From Tomitella fengzijianii (GTDB lineage: Bacteria > Actinomycetota > Actinomycetes > Mycobacteriales > Mycobacteriaceae), in contig NZ_CP041765.1 in NCBI RefSeq assembly GCF_007559025.1, positions 1,794,679 through 1,858,678 of the forward strand: DNA of 64,000 nt, read 5' to 3'. The translations under genes were made by a program, and so were the position numbers. This document shows positions 21,860-34,422 of the stretch, piece after piece. Each line of letters begins with the position of its first letter. Positions within the stretch are counted from its first letter, which is position 1. The notes under the pieces are model-generated. The model was given only the letters and a program-made list of their open reading frames with translations. It ran no database searches and was not told the origin of the DNA.

Positions 21860-22007
21860 CGGTCCACCCGGTGATCGCTCCACCATCGCCCGGCCTGCGG
21901 CGCTCGGCGCCGGTTACCGGCGGCGACCTCGTTCAGGATAGATTGATCGCTTGGTACTTTTCGGAGTCGTCCGAGTACAGATCGATAAGTGTGCTGAAAG
22001 AAGGTGA

Positions 22008-23354
<1,347 letters not shown>

Positions 23355-23386
23355 CCGGTACGCTGACACCGCCCGGAGGCGAGGCG

Positions 23387-24034
23387 GTGGGGGTGGACAT
23401 GTCGACGACGCAGGAGGGTCAGAGGGCCGACAGCGGCCCTCTGACCGTCCCGAACCTCATCAGCGGGCTGCGCATTCTGGCGGTGCCGCTGTTCCTTTAC
23501 CTGGTGCTGGGGCCGCAGGCCGACGGGTGGGCGCTGGCGGTGCTGCTGCTCAGCGGTGCGTCGGATTGGGTGGACGGCAAGCTTGCGCGGCTGCTGGACC
23601 AGTACAGCCGGCTCGGCGAGCTCCTGGACCCGGTGGCCGACCGCCTCTACATGGCGGCCGTGCCCATCGCTTTCGCGATCCGCGGCATCATCCCCTGGTG
23701 GGTGGTCGGGGTGCTGATCGCCCGCGAGCTCGTGCTGGCGGCCACGCTCCCGCTCTATCGCAGCCGCGGGCTCGGCCCCCCGGAGGTGCACTACCTGGGC
23801 AAGGCCGCCACGTTCACCCTGATGATCGCGCTGCCGGTGCTCCTGGCCGGTTTCGGCGACTCGGCCGTGGCGACGACGCTGCACCCGTGGGGCTGGGCGT
23901 TGCTCATCTGGGGAGTGGGACTGTACGTGTGGACCGGGCTGATGTATGCAGCGCAGGCGCTGATGACAGCGCGCGCGCTTCCGCGGGTGCGCACGTCGGC
24001 CGTACTCCCGCCGGCGGCCCGCGGGGCGGATTGA
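23387..24034 (+). CDS. CDP-alcohol phosphatidyltransferase (PgsA2/Rv1822-like)
   Basis: This 215-aa membrane enzyme has the full CDP-alcohol phosphotransferase signature D-x2-DG-x2-AR-x8-G-x3-D-x3-D, seen as DWVDGKLARLL followed by LGELLDPVAD (residues ~64-90), and about five hydrophobic segments. It transfers a phosphatidyl group to an alcohol; the acceptor (glycerol-phosphate or another) is not defined by the motif. GTG 23387 is favoured by GGAGG 7 nt upstream; an ATG at 23399 is also possible. A -10-like TACGCT lies at 23359. It begins the block that continues into the DUF881 genes. Confidence 0.88.
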   Translation: MGVDMSTTQEGQRADSGPLTVPNLISGLRILAVPLFLYLVLGPQADGWALAVLLLSGASDWVDGKLARLLDQYSRLGELLDPVADRLYMAAVPIAFAIRGIIPWWVVGVLIARELVLAATLPLYRSRGLGPPEVHYLGKAATFTLMIALPVLLAGFGDSAVATTLHPWGWALLIWGVGLYVWTGLMYAAQALMTARALPRVRTSAVLPPAARGAD

Positions 24035-24040
24035 CCGCCG

Positions 24041-24883
24041 ATGACCCTGCACCGCAACCCGGAGCCGTCGCTGCTGCGTTCACTGCTGCACGACCACCTG
24101 GATCCCGGCTACACGGAATCGGCCGCCGCGGGGCGCAACCATAGGCGTGCCGGTGCGATCTGGCTGGCGGGCGGCTGCCTCGTCATGGGACTCGTGCTGG
24201 GGACCGCCGCCGCCCAGCAGCTCGATGACGGCCGTGACGCGCCGTCCGACGGTCAGGCGGCGATCGTGGGCCAGGTGCGGGAGCAGCAGGACTCGGTGGA
24301 CCGGCTTGTCCGGGAACGCGATGCGGCGGCGGACAGCGCCGATGCGGAGCGGCAGCGGGTGCTGGCCGGAGACGCGGCCGGCGGCCACGTGCTGGACGGT
24401 CTTGCACGCCTGCGGACCGCCTCGGCGTCCACCGCGGTGCACGGCCCCGGGATCGCGGTGCGCATCACCGAACCGGAGGGCGGCGGCGACCTCAGCGACT
24501 CCGAGCGACCGCAGCCGCGGAGCGGTCAGGCGGTGTTCGACAGGGATCTGCGTGCCATCGTCAACGCACTGTGGGCGGGGGGCGCGGAGGCCGTCGGCAT
24601 CAACGGCGTGCGTATCGGGCCGGATACTGCGATCCGGCAGGCCGGGGGTGCGATCCTGGTCGACAACCAACCGGTGGTCTCGCCGTACGAGATCGACGCG
24701 ATCGGAGACCAGAACGCGCTCAGCGTGGATTTCGTGGACTCGGCCGCCTATCTGCGGATGCAGTCGCTGACCCAGCTCTACGGGGTGGAGGTCGCGTTCG
24801 AATCGCGTTCCGATCTGCGCCTGCCGCGCGCTCCCGCAGCAGAACTACGGTATGTACGAGGCGTTGAGGAAGGACCCCGATGA
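24041..24883 (+). CDS. DUF881 membrane-anchored protein (Rv1823-like)
   Basis: This 280-aa protein has an N-terminal cytoplasmic segment, one membrane helix (AGAIWLAGGCLVMGLVLGTA, residues ~38-57) and a short coiled coil (EQQDSVDRLVRERDAAADSA). An extracytoplasmic DUF881 domain follows, with VHGPGIAVRITEP and GAEAVGINGVRIGPDT. The family lies beside small basic protein genes and often near cell-division genes, but its function is unknown. It overlaps the next gene by ATGA. Confidence 0.85.
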   Translation: MTLHRNPEPSLLRSLLHDHLDPGYTESAAAGRNHRRAGAIWLAGGCLVMGLVLGTAAAQQLDDGRDAPSDGQAAIVGQVREQQDSVDRLVRERDAAADSADAERQRVLAGDAAGGHVLDGLARLRTASASTAVHGPGIAVRITEPEGGGDLSDSERPQPRSGQAVFDRDLRAIVNALWAGGAEAVGINGVRIGPDTAIRQAGGAILVDNQPVVSPYEIDAIGDQNALSVDFVDSAAYLRMQSLTQLYGVEVAFESRSDLRLPRAPAAELRYVRGVEEGPR

Positions 24884-25212
24884 TCGGTTTCATCGCGCTG
24901 GTCGTGGGCATTGTTCTGGGCATCGTGTTCAGCCCGCAGGTGCCCGAAGCGCTGCAGCCCTATCTTCCCATCGCCATCGTCGCCGCGATGGACGCCGTGT
25001 TCGGCGGGTTGCGGGCCTACCTGGACCGGATCTTCGATCCCAAGGTGTTCGTCGTCTCGTTCGTCTTCAACGTGGTGGTGGCGGCGCTGCTGGTGCTGCT
25101 GGGCGACCACCTCGGGGTCGGCACGCAATTGTCGACGGCGGTGATCGTTGTGCTGGGCATCCGGATCTTCGGAAACGCGGCGGCTCTGCGCAGGAGGCTT
25201 TTCGGTGCCTGA
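24880..25212 (+). CDS. Small basic protein family (DUF1290), membrane
   Basis: A 110-aa membrane protein with about three hydrophobic segments (MIGFIALVVGIVLGIVFSPQ at the start, VVVAALLVLLGDHLGV mid-protein) and the conserved YLPIAIVAAMDAVFGGLRAY segment of the family. It is sandwiched between two DUF881 genes and overlaps both, as in Rv1823-Rv1825. The three probably form one membrane complex (inference). Confidence 0.88.
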   Translation: MIGFIALVVGIVLGIVFSPQVPEALQPYLPIAIVAAMDAVFGGLRAYLDRIFDPKVFVVSFVFNVVVAALLVLLGDHLGVGTQLSTAVIVVLGIRIFGNAAALRRRLFGA

Positions 25213-25987
25213 GGAACCCGAACGGCCGGACGGCCCCGAGGGGCCCGCCGGAAAGCCGCGGCGGCGCTTCGGGATGCTCGCGTGGCCGGGGCGGTCGTCC
25301 CGGGTGTCCGCCGTTCTCGTCGCGTTGCTGTGCATGTTGCTGGGCGTGGCCATCGCGACCCAGGTGCGTGACACCGGCTCGGGCGACTGGCTCGACTCTG
25401 CGCGCCCGGCCGACCTGCTCGTGGTGCTGGACAACCTGCATGGGAAGGAGGCGGCCCTGCGGCAGGAGATCTCCGGGCTCGAGCAGTCGCTGCAGTCGAT
25501 GCAGTCCGCGGGCTCGGACTCCCGTGAGGCCCTGGCGCAGTCCCGGCAACAGCTTGCCGCCCTGCAGGTGCTCGTGGGTGTCGCGCCGGCGGAGGGGCCG
25601 GGTGTGGTCGTCGAGGTGACGGATCCGCGGGGCGGTGTCGACCCGTCGGTGCTGCTGGATCTGCTGCAGGAGCTGCGTGCCGCGGGAGCCGAGGTGATCG
25701 CATTCTCCGGCGCGGGCGACGGAGACGACGTGCGGGTCGGCGTCGATACGGCGGTGACCGGCACCGCCGGGGCCGTCGTGGTGGACGGCGTGCCGCTGAG
25801 GGCCCCGTACACCGTGAAGGCCATCGGGGACGGCCCGACCATGGCGGCGGCGCTGAACATCCCGGGCGGCGTGCAGGACACCGTTCGGCGGGCGTCGGGG
25901 GACGTCACGGTGACCACCGAGGACCTCGTACGGATCACCGCCGTCAGGAAGCCCGAAGCGCCGCAGAATGCGCAGCCCGGCGATTAG
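25205..25987 (+). CDS. Second DUF881 membrane-anchored protein (Rv1825-like)
   Basis: This 260-aa protein has a Pro/Glu-rich start, a membrane helix (VSAVLVALLCMLLGVAIATQ, ~33-52), a coiled coil (KEAALRQEISGLEQSLQSMQ) and a DUF881 domain with GVDTAVTGTAGAVVVDG. It is a paralogue of the gene two places upstream. GTG 25205 overlaps the previous gene by 8 bp. Confidence 0.85.
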   Translation: MPEEPERPDGPEGPAGKPRRRFGMLAWPGRSSRVSAVLVALLCMLLGVAIATQVRDTGSGDWLDSARPADLLVVLDNLHGKEAALRQEISGLEQSLQSMQSAGSDSREALAQSRQQLAALQVLVGVAPAEGPGVVVEVTDPRGGVDPSVLLDLLQELRAAGAEVIAFSGAGDGDDVRVGVDTAVTGTAGAVVVDGVPLRAPYTVKAIGDGPTMAAALNIPGGVQDTVRRASGDVTVTTEDLVRITAVRKPEAPQNAQPGD

Positions 25988-26054
25988 GGTCGTGATGACC
26001 GGGGTCCGGGTTTCGCCCGGACCCGATGCGGGGTGGAGCGGAAGGGGCAGGCGC

Positions 26055-26501
26055 ATGGTTTCGGGCGATGGCGGCGGCGCATCCGGCGACGGCGGCGGTG
26101 CGGACGGTCAGGATGAATCCGCCCTGCGCTACACGACCGACCATGAGTGGGTGCGCCCGCTGGGGGAGGATCTCGTCCGGGTGGGGATCACCGGTTACGC
26201 GTCCCGGCAGCTCGGCGATGTCGTGTTCGCGGACCTCCCCGCGGAGGGAGCCGAGGTCATCGGAGGCCGGGCGATGGCCGAGGTGGAGTCCACCAAGAGC
26301 GTCTCCGAGGTGTTCGCCCCGGTGTCCGGCCGGATAGCAGCGGCGAACGACGCCTTGGAGTCGGAACCGGAGCGCGTCAACGCCGACCCGTACGGCGAAG
26401 GCTGGCTCGTCGAGATCCGTGTGGCCGATTCGGCGGCGCTCCGCACGGCCCTGGCGGGCATGATGGAAGTCGATGCCTACGAGGCGTCGACGCGGATGTG
26501 A
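26055..26501 (+). CDS. gcvH: Glycine cleavage system H protein
   Basis: This 148-aa lipoyl carrier has YTTDHEWVRPL near residue 25, the GITGYASRQLGDVVFADLP segment and the lipoylated Lys in AEVESTKSVSEVFAP. It shuttles the aminomethyl group between GcvP, GcvT and Lpd. A Gly-rich 20-residue N-terminal extension is present; the ATG at 26055 has aagggg 8 nt upstream. gcvP lies 2.9 kb downstream; gcvT is not in the window. Confidence 0.95.
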   Translation: MVSGDGGGASGDGGGADGQDESALRYTTDHEWVRPLGEDLVRVGITGYASRQLGDVVFADLPAEGAEVIGGRAMAEVESTKSVSEVFAPVSGRIAAANDALESEPERVNADPYGEGWLVEIRVADSAALRTALAGMMEVDAYEASTRM

Positions 26502-26634
26502 GCGTGACTGTTTCGTTTCGCCTGCGACGCATCGGTCCGCGCGGCCACGATGTACCGTCGACACAGACGAGACCGATCGTGCGAGAGCGACTGCCGAGCA
26601 GGTGCGAGGTCCGGAGACGGACGAAGGAGATGCG

Positions 26635-27117
26635 GTGAGCGAGAACGACAAGAACGCGGCCTACGAGGCACCGGCCGAGACCACTTCGGTGTTCCGTTCG
26701 GACTTCCTCAGCGAGGTCGACGGGTCGGGGCAGGCCGCGGAGGCGCCGGTCAGCGGCGTAGAGGGCTTGCCGCTGGGCGCGGCCCTGCTGGTGGTGAAGC
26801 GGGGCCCCAACGCCGGCTCGCGGTTTCTGCTGGACCAGGACGCCACCTCGGCCGGCCGGCATCCGTCGAGCGACATCTTCCTCGACGACGTCACGGTGAG
26901 CCGCCGGCATGCGGAGTTCCGCAAGCACGGCGACGGCTACCAGGTGGTCGACGTGGGCAGCCTCAACGGCACCTACGTCAACCGCGAACCGGTGGACAGC
27001 GCCGCCCTGGCCAACGGCGATGAGGTGCAGATCGGCAAGTTCCGCCTGGTGTACCTGACCGGGCCGCGGGGAGGCGGCGCGCAGGCCGAGGGTGCTGCCG
27101 GCGCGGAGGGCCGGTGA
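26635..27117 (+). CDS. garA: FHA-domain regulator GarA (OdhI orthologue)
   Basis: This 160-aa protein has an N-terminal phospho-acceptor motif ETTSVFRSDFLSEVDG (residues ~14-29) and a C-terminal FHA domain with SAGRHPSSDIFLDD, VSRRHAEFRK and SLNGTYVN. In mycobacteria, Ser/Thr kinases (PknB/PknG) phosphorylate this TT motif; the unphosphorylated form then inhibits 2-oxoglutarate dehydrogenase and glutamate dehydrogenase and activates glutamate synthase. The GTG at 26635 has aaggag 6 nt upstream. It overlaps the MerR gene by GTGA. Confidence 0.95.
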   Translation: MSENDKNAAYEAPAETTSVFRSDFLSEVDGSGQAAEAPVSGVEGLPLGAALLVVKRGPNAGSRFLLDQDATSAGRHPSSDIFLDDVTVSRRHAEFRKHGDGYQVVDVGSLNGTYVNREPVDSAALANGDEVQIGKFRLVYLTGPRGGGAQAEGAAGAEGR

Positions 27118-27842
27118 CGGCAGCCGGCCGATCCACGGCACCCTCCGGGATGTCGATCGGGGCGGTGCTCGAGCAGCTGCGCGGCGATTTCCCCGATGTG
27201 ACGATCTCGAAGATCCGGTTCCTCGAGGCGGAGGGGCTGGTCACCCCGGCGCGGACCGCGTCGGGGTACCGCCGCTTCTCGGTGGCGGACTGTGAGCGGC
27301 TGCGGTTCGTGCTGACCGCCCAGCGTGACCACTACCTGCCGCTCAAGGTGATCAAGGAGCAGCTGGAGAGCATTGACGAGGGCGGTTCCGCGGTATCGAC
27401 GCTGCACCCGCCGCGGGCGCTGTCCATCGCGCCCGGGTTGGTGTCGCCGGAGGCCTTCCGGTCTGGACGGGAGGTCCGGGTGACGCGTGCGGACCTGTGC
27501 GAACGGGTCGGCGTGGAGGACGCCTTCGTCACGCAACTGATCCGGGCGGGCCTCATCGTCCCGGGCTCGTCCGGGTTCTTCGACGAGGATGCGATCACCG
27601 TCGCCACCACGGTGCGTGACATGGCCGGTTTCGGCCTCGAGGTGCGGCACCTGCGCGCGTTCAAGGCCGCGGCGGACCGTGAGGCCGGGCTGGTGGCGCA
27701 GATCGCCTCGCCGGTGGCCCGCGGGCGCGATGCCGGCGCGCGAGACCGGGCGGAGGAGATCGTTCGCGAGCTCGCAGCGCTGTCGGTGACGCTGCACAGC
27801 TGCCTGGTGAAGGGCGCAGTTCGCGACAGCCTGGACGGCTGA
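27114..27842 (+). CDS. ftsR: MerR-family regulator, FtsR/Rv1828 type
   Basis: This 242-aa protein has an N-terminal MerR winged helix (SIGAVLEQLRGDFPDVTISK, then IRFLEAEGLVTPARTASGYR). A second helical, effector-like domain with ADLCERVGVEDAFVTQLIRA makes it longer than classical MerR proteins. The Corynebacterium orthologue, FtsR, activates ftsZ. No metal-binding cysteine set is seen. It is translationally coupled to garA. Confidence 0.85.
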   Translation: MTAAGRSTAPSGMSIGAVLEQLRGDFPDVTISKIRFLEAEGLVTPARTASGYRRFSVADCERLRFVLTAQRDHYLPLKVIKEQLESIDEGGSAVSTLHPPRALSIAPGLVSPEAFRSGREVRVTRADLCERVGVEDAFVTQLIRAGLIVPGSSGFFDEDAITVATTVRDMAGFGLEVRHLRAFKAAADREAGLVAQIASPVARGRDAGARDRAEEIVRELAALSVTLHSCLVKGAVRDSLDG

Positions 27843-27886
27843 CGACCGGACCGTCGCGGGTGCTGCTGATCGGCGTCCGTGTGGCC

Positions 27887-27892
27887 TAGACT
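27887..27892 (+). promoter_or_regulatory. Candidate -10 element for the bifunctional nuclease gene
   Basis: TAGACT (27887-27892) fits the actinobacterial -10 and lies ~150 nt before the ATG at 28041, in the 198-nt gap after the MerR gene. The -35 is not clear. Confidence 0.35.
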
Positions 27893-28040
27893 TCAACTGC
27901 GGGAGCCGATCGCGGTATGCCCCCGTAGACGGCGGTCAGCCGATGGTCGCGGGCGCAGGCGGTTTCAGTGGCGCCGACGTCGCGGATTGCAGACCGCTGT
28001 GGCCCCGGACCGGTTTCGAGCAGCGTGAAAGGCGGGCACA

Positions 28041-28529
28041 ATGAGCGAAATGCAGCTGGTGGGCATTCGTGTGGAACAGCCCCAGAACCAGCCGGTGCTC
28101 CTGCTGCGTGAATCGGACGGAGAGCGGTTCCTGCCCATCTGGATCGGGCAGAACGAGGCGGCGGCGATCGCGCTGGAGCAGCAGGGCATCGCGCCCGCGC
28201 GTCCGCTCACCCACGACCTGATCAAGGACATCGTCGACGCGCTCGGCCGGACGCTGCTCGAGGTGCGGATCGTGGACCTGCGGGAGGGGACCTTCTACGC
28301 CGATCTCGTATTCGACGGCGACGTCACGGTGTCGGCGCGGCCGTCGGACGCCGTGGCGCTGGCGATCCGGGTGGACGTGCCGATCCTTTCGGACGAGTCG
28401 GTCCTGGAGGAGGCGGGTCTGGTGATTCCGGACGAGCGTGAGGACGAGGTGGAGAAGTTCAAGGAGTTCCTGGACTCCGTGTCCCCGGAGGATTTCAACC
28501 CCGGCGAGGCGGGCGGCTCCGAGGGGTGA
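28041..28529 (+). CDS. Bifunctional nuclease family protein (DUF151, Rv1829-like)
   Basis: This 162-aa DUF151/BFN-domain protein has MQLVGIRVEQPQNQPVLLLR at the start and FLPIWIGQNEAAAIALEQQG. RPLTHDLI and SARPSDAVALAIR follow, and all are family-conserved. Plant BFN proteins have DNase/RNase activity, but the bacterial role is unknown. The ATG has aaggcggg upstream. The gene is flanked by two MerR regulators, as in mycobacteria. Confidence 0.9.
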   Translation: MSEMQLVGIRVEQPQNQPVLLLRESDGERFLPIWIGQNEAAAIALEQQGIAPARPLTHDLIKDIVDALGRTLLEVRIVDLREGTFYADLVFDGDVTVSARPSDAVALAIRVDVPILSDESVLEEAGLVIPDEREDEVEKFKEFLDSVSPEDFNPGEAGGSEG

Positions 28530-28571
28530 GCCGACGGATCGAGCGTGCAAAAGTCACGATTCGGCCACAAG

Positions 28572-28588
28572 CTCAATCTCAAGTTGAG
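28572..28588. promoter_or_regulatory. Dyad CTCAA-N7-TTGAG upstream of the second MerR gene
   Basis: A perfect 5-bp inverted repeat around seven bases lies in a locally AT-rich patch of the 213-nt gap before the MerR gene. The size and shape fit a MerR-type operator. Confidence 0.4.
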
Positions 28589-28643
28589 GTTTAGGGTGTG
28601 TCGCGTTGAATCGGCGCCGGGATCCCCATAGCGTTCTGTACGT

Positions 28644-28680
28644 CGAACCACAGCGAAGTGGTTCGGTTCAGGCGTAGGCT
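28644..28680 (+). promoter_or_regulatory. Dyad plus -10 element of the second MerR gene
   Basis: CGAACCAC (28644-28651) and GTGGTTCG (28658-28665) form a perfect 8-bp inverted repeat just upstream of the -10-like TAGGCT at 28675-28680. The GTG start is at 28743. Confidence 0.45.
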
Positions 28681-28742
28681 GTACGCGCCTGAGGTATCGG
28701 CGCGAGTGCGTTGCCGCGGGCGGTGGCGAGAGGGAGTGTCCA

Positions 28743-29399
28743 GTGGGCCAGAATCCTGAGAACCCTGCAGATCAGAACCTCCATCGGGGCCTCCTCGATG
28801 AGGACGGCGTCATGCAGGATGCCGCTTCGCAGGACAAGCCGCCGATGGGCGCGGCTCGGGACTCCGCATCGCCTCTGCCTCAGCCCGAGGTCGCGGACGA
28901 GCTGGTGGGGTACCGCGGCCCGACCGCGTGCCAGATCGCCGGCATCACCTACCGGCAACTCGACTACTGGGCGCGCACCTCGCTCGTCGTCCCGTCGATC
29001 CGCAGCGCTGCCGGATCCGGCAGCCAGCGGCTGTATTCGTTCAAGGACATCCTCGTCCTCAAGATCGTCAAGCGGCTCCTCGACACCGGGATTTCGCTGC
29101 AGAACATCCGCGTCGCCGTCGACCACCTGCGTGGCCGCGGCGTCGACGACCTCGCCGAGATCACGCTGTTCTCGGACGGCGTGTCGGTGTACGAGTGCAC
29201 CTCCGCTGAGGAGGTCGTGGATCTGCTCCAGGGAGGGCAGGGCGTGTTCGGCATCGCGGTGAGCGGCGCGATGAAGGAGCTGTCGGGTTCCATCGCTGAT
29301 TTCCCGGCGGAGACGGCGATCGACGGGCACGCGATCGACACCCCGGAGGACGAACTGGCAGGGCGCCGGAAGGCCCGGGCAAAACGGCGCATCGGCTGA
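28743..29399 (+). CDS. MerR-family regulator (Rv1830-like)
   Basis: This 218-aa protein has a MerR helix-turn-helix ([20 protein letters not shown], then [13 protein letters not shown], then [18 protein letters not shown]), preceded by ~55 disordered residues and followed by a small C-terminal domain. The homologue in mycobacteria has been linked to cell-division control. GTG 28743 is the first good start after the gagaggga ribosome-binding site. It lies 23 nt before gcvP, so it may act on gcvP or neighbours (inference). Confidence 0.85.
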   Translation: MGQNPENPADQNLHRGLLDEDGVMQDAASQDKPPMGAARDSASPLPQPEVADELVGYRGPTACQIAGITYRQLDYWARTSLVVPSIRSAAGSGSQRLYSFKDILVLKIVKRLLDTGISLQNIRVAVDHLRGRGVDDLAEITLFSDGVSVYECTSAEEVVDLLQGGQGVFGIAVSGAMKELSGSIADFPAETAIDGHAIDTPEDELAGRRKARAKRRIG

Positions 29400-29410
29400 C
29401 CGGCCCGCCC

Positions 29411-29422
29411 TACGATGCGGGT
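29411..29422 (+). promoter_or_regulatory. Leaderless-type -10 element for gcvP
   Basis: TACGAT at 29411-29416 is followed by exactly six bases and the ATG of gcvP. No Shine-Dalgarno sequence is present. Confidence 0.55.
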
Positions 29423-32335
<2,913 letters not shown>

Positions 32336-32400
32336 GGGGCATGATCGGACGGCGCCCGTTCGCTCCGGCTCGGTCCTCCCCGCGTCGGGGCGGGCGGGTG

Positions 32401-34191
32401 TCAGCGCAACAACGCGTCGACTGCCCCGCCCAGGCCTGGATCCGCCGATGACGGGACTTCAGTGACGGTTCCGCCGGTGGCCGTCGCGACGGACCGCAGC
32501 GAGTCGACGTCATCGTTGGGGCCTATGACGATGATGTCGATGCGCACCGGCCGCGCCGGGTCGGCGGCCTGGCCGATGGCGTCGAGCAGCGCCTGCGTGC
32601 TCTTGAAAGACTGGTCGTCGTTGGGCCCGTCGGTGATGAGCAGCACCGAGTTGACGGCGCCGTCGACGTACCCTTGCACGGCCGACGAGTACGCCGCCTG
32701 CAGTGAACGGTAGGTGTGCGTCGCGGCACGCGGTCGCGCCGCGTCGAGCCCGGTGACGAGCGACTGACGCCGTTGTGTGCCGTCGACCTGGTCGCTCAGC
32801 TTCCCGGTCGGCACGATCACCCGGTATGGGCCGGAATCGCTGAGACCCGAACTATAGGTCCACAGACCCACACTGTCGGAGTCCGGCAGTCCGCCGAGGC
32901 GGTCAGCCAAGGCCCGGGTGACGTTGGAGAGACGGGTCCCCGCGCCCTCGTTCGCCCCCATGGACCCGGATACGTCCAAGAGGACGGTCGTCGCTCCGCC
33001 CGACGACGCCGCGGGCGTGGCGGGGGCGGCAGGAGCGCCTATCGCGGCGCCGAGCGCGGCCAGGGCGTCGTCGGCCGGGCCGGGGAGCACCTGCGCGGGC
33101 GGGGCACCGGTAAGAACGCCGTTCGTGTCGGCGGGGGACGCGGCGTCCGGGGCGCCGGTGACGAGGAAACCGCTCTGGACGAACCGCGACGCCTGTTCGG
33201 GCCGGGCGAGGTAGTTCAGGAAGTCCGACGCCGCCGCCGACAGCGCCTGGGCGTCGACGGCCCGGTCGCCATCCCGCGTGGGTGCGGCCGATCCGCCGGC
33301 GGGGCGCAGGAGCACCGCCGGATAGTCGACGACGGGGGTGGGACCGGCGGGGCGGACGGCGCTGAGCGGAGCGGCGCCGGAGTCCGTGTTGAACCGGTAG
33401 AGCTCTTCTGCGGTGGTGGGTACCGCCCGGACGCCCTCCGGCGCGGTCGACTGCTGCAGGGCTGTGAGCACATCCCCGGGCTCGGCTGCGCGGTCTCCCG
33501 GGGCGCCGCCGACGAGTGCCGCGGTGGCCGCCTGCCCCCGCGGGCCGTCGACGGTCTTCCCCGTGAGGGCGGTTCCGGTCGGATCGGGGCCCGCGTCGGC
33601 GATCGCCGCTGCGAGGGTGAGGCCGGTGGGGGCCGCGTCGCCGCCGGCCGGCATGGCGAGGCCGAGCGTGCCCGCGGACTGGCGGGCGGGCAGCGCGTTC
33701 CACGCGAGGTCCTGCAACGTCGCCGCGGCCGATTGCGGTGCCGCAAGGACGACCGGGGACGCGGCCAGCGACACTGGATTGCCGTCGATGCGTTCGGGGG
33801 AGGCGGAGCGCAACGCGGCCACGTCCGCGGCGGACTGCGGCACCCACAGTGCCGGGCCGCCGTCCGGCGCGGCGATCTCCTGGAGCGCCGTCGATCCGTC
33901 GGCCGGGTGCACTCGGACTGTCACGCAATGGTCGCGTACCACCGGGTGCACGTCGGAGTAGGACTCCGCGAGGGAGGTGAGCACCGGGGCGATCGACGGG
34001 GCGGCCGCCACGGGGACCGTGACGTCGCCGTTCACGCACGAGGCGGCGGCCCGATCGTCTGCGTCGCCGGCATGGTCGCGCAGCGCCAGCCATCCGATGA
34101 CGACGGCGATGACGACGAAGACCGCGGCCACGGTGAGGATCAGTCCGCGGCTCACACGGCGGTTGCCGGAAGCGCTGCGATGTCGAGCCAC
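32401..34191 (-). CDS. Membrane-anchored substrate-binding and VWA-domain protein
   Basis: This 596-aa protein starts (GTG, AGGAG upstream) with a basic segment and a membrane helix (GLILTVAAVFVVIAVVIGWL, residues ~16-35). An extracytoplasmic solute-binding-like domain (~55-360) follows, then a von Willebrand factor A domain with an intact MIDAS motif LLDVSGSMG near residue 405 and DGPNDD later. The architecture is known in actinobacteria but has no assigned function; roles in envelope adhesion or metal-dependent binding are guesses. It is convergent with gcvP. Confidence 0.82.
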   Translation of the reverse strand: MARHRSASGNRRVSRGLILTVAAVFVVIAVVIGWLALRDHAGDADDRAAASCVNGDVTVPVAAAPSIAPVLTSLAESYSDVHPVVRDHCVTVRVHPADGSTALQEIAAPDGGPALWVPQSAADVAALRSASPERIDGNPVSLAASPVVLAAPQSAAATLQDLAWNALPARQSAGTLGLAMPAGGDAAPTGLTLAAAIADAGPDPTGTALTGKTVDGPRGQAATAALVGGAPGDRAAEPGDVLTALQQSTAPEGVRAVPTTAEELYRFNTDSGAAPLSAVRPAGPTPVVDYPAVLLRPAGGSAAPTRDGDRAVDAQALSAAASDFLNYLARPEQASRFVQSGFLVTGAPDAASPADTNGVLTGAPPAQVLPGPADDALAALGAAIGAPAAPATPAASSGGATTVLLDVSGSMGANEGAGTRLSNVTRALADRLGGLPDSDSVGLWTYSSGLSDSGPYRVIVPTGKLSDQVDGTQRRQSLVTGLDAARPRAATHTYRSLQAAYSSAVQGYVDGAVNSVLLITDGPNDDQSFKSTQALLDAIGQAADPARPVRIDIIVIGPNDDVDSLRSVATATGGTVTEVPSSADPGLGGAVDALLR

Positions 34192-34362
34192 GTCACTCCT
34201 GATAGTTGCGTGTTCTCCCGCAAGGTCTCCCCGCCGGGACTCCCCGTACGGCCGAGTCTAAGGCGCGGGTTGCGCCCGGGTGTGGCGGCGCACCGGCTGG
34301 CGTGGCGGAAGTGGCGGATCGCACCGTCCGCGGTCGACGGGCCGGCGCACGACCGGCCGGAA

Positions 34363-34412
34363 CCGCGGCGGGGGCCGGTCCGGGACATCCCGGCACCCGG
34401 CCCCCGCCGCGG
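34363..34412 (-). terminator. Strong hairpin after the CBS-protein operon
   Basis: A perfect 16-bp stem pairs ccgcggcgggggccgg (34363-34378) with ccggcccccgccgcgg (34397-34412) around an 18-nt loop that itself holds gggacatccc. It lies 10 nt downstream of the reverse-strand stop at 34423. There is no strong U-run. Confidence 0.7.
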
Positions 34413-34422
34413 AACGGTGCTG

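Noticed and set aside
29400-29422. Glycine riboswitch before gcvP
   Set aside because: The upstream gap is only 23 nt and the promoter looks leaderless, so there is no room for one; none was seen before gcvH either.
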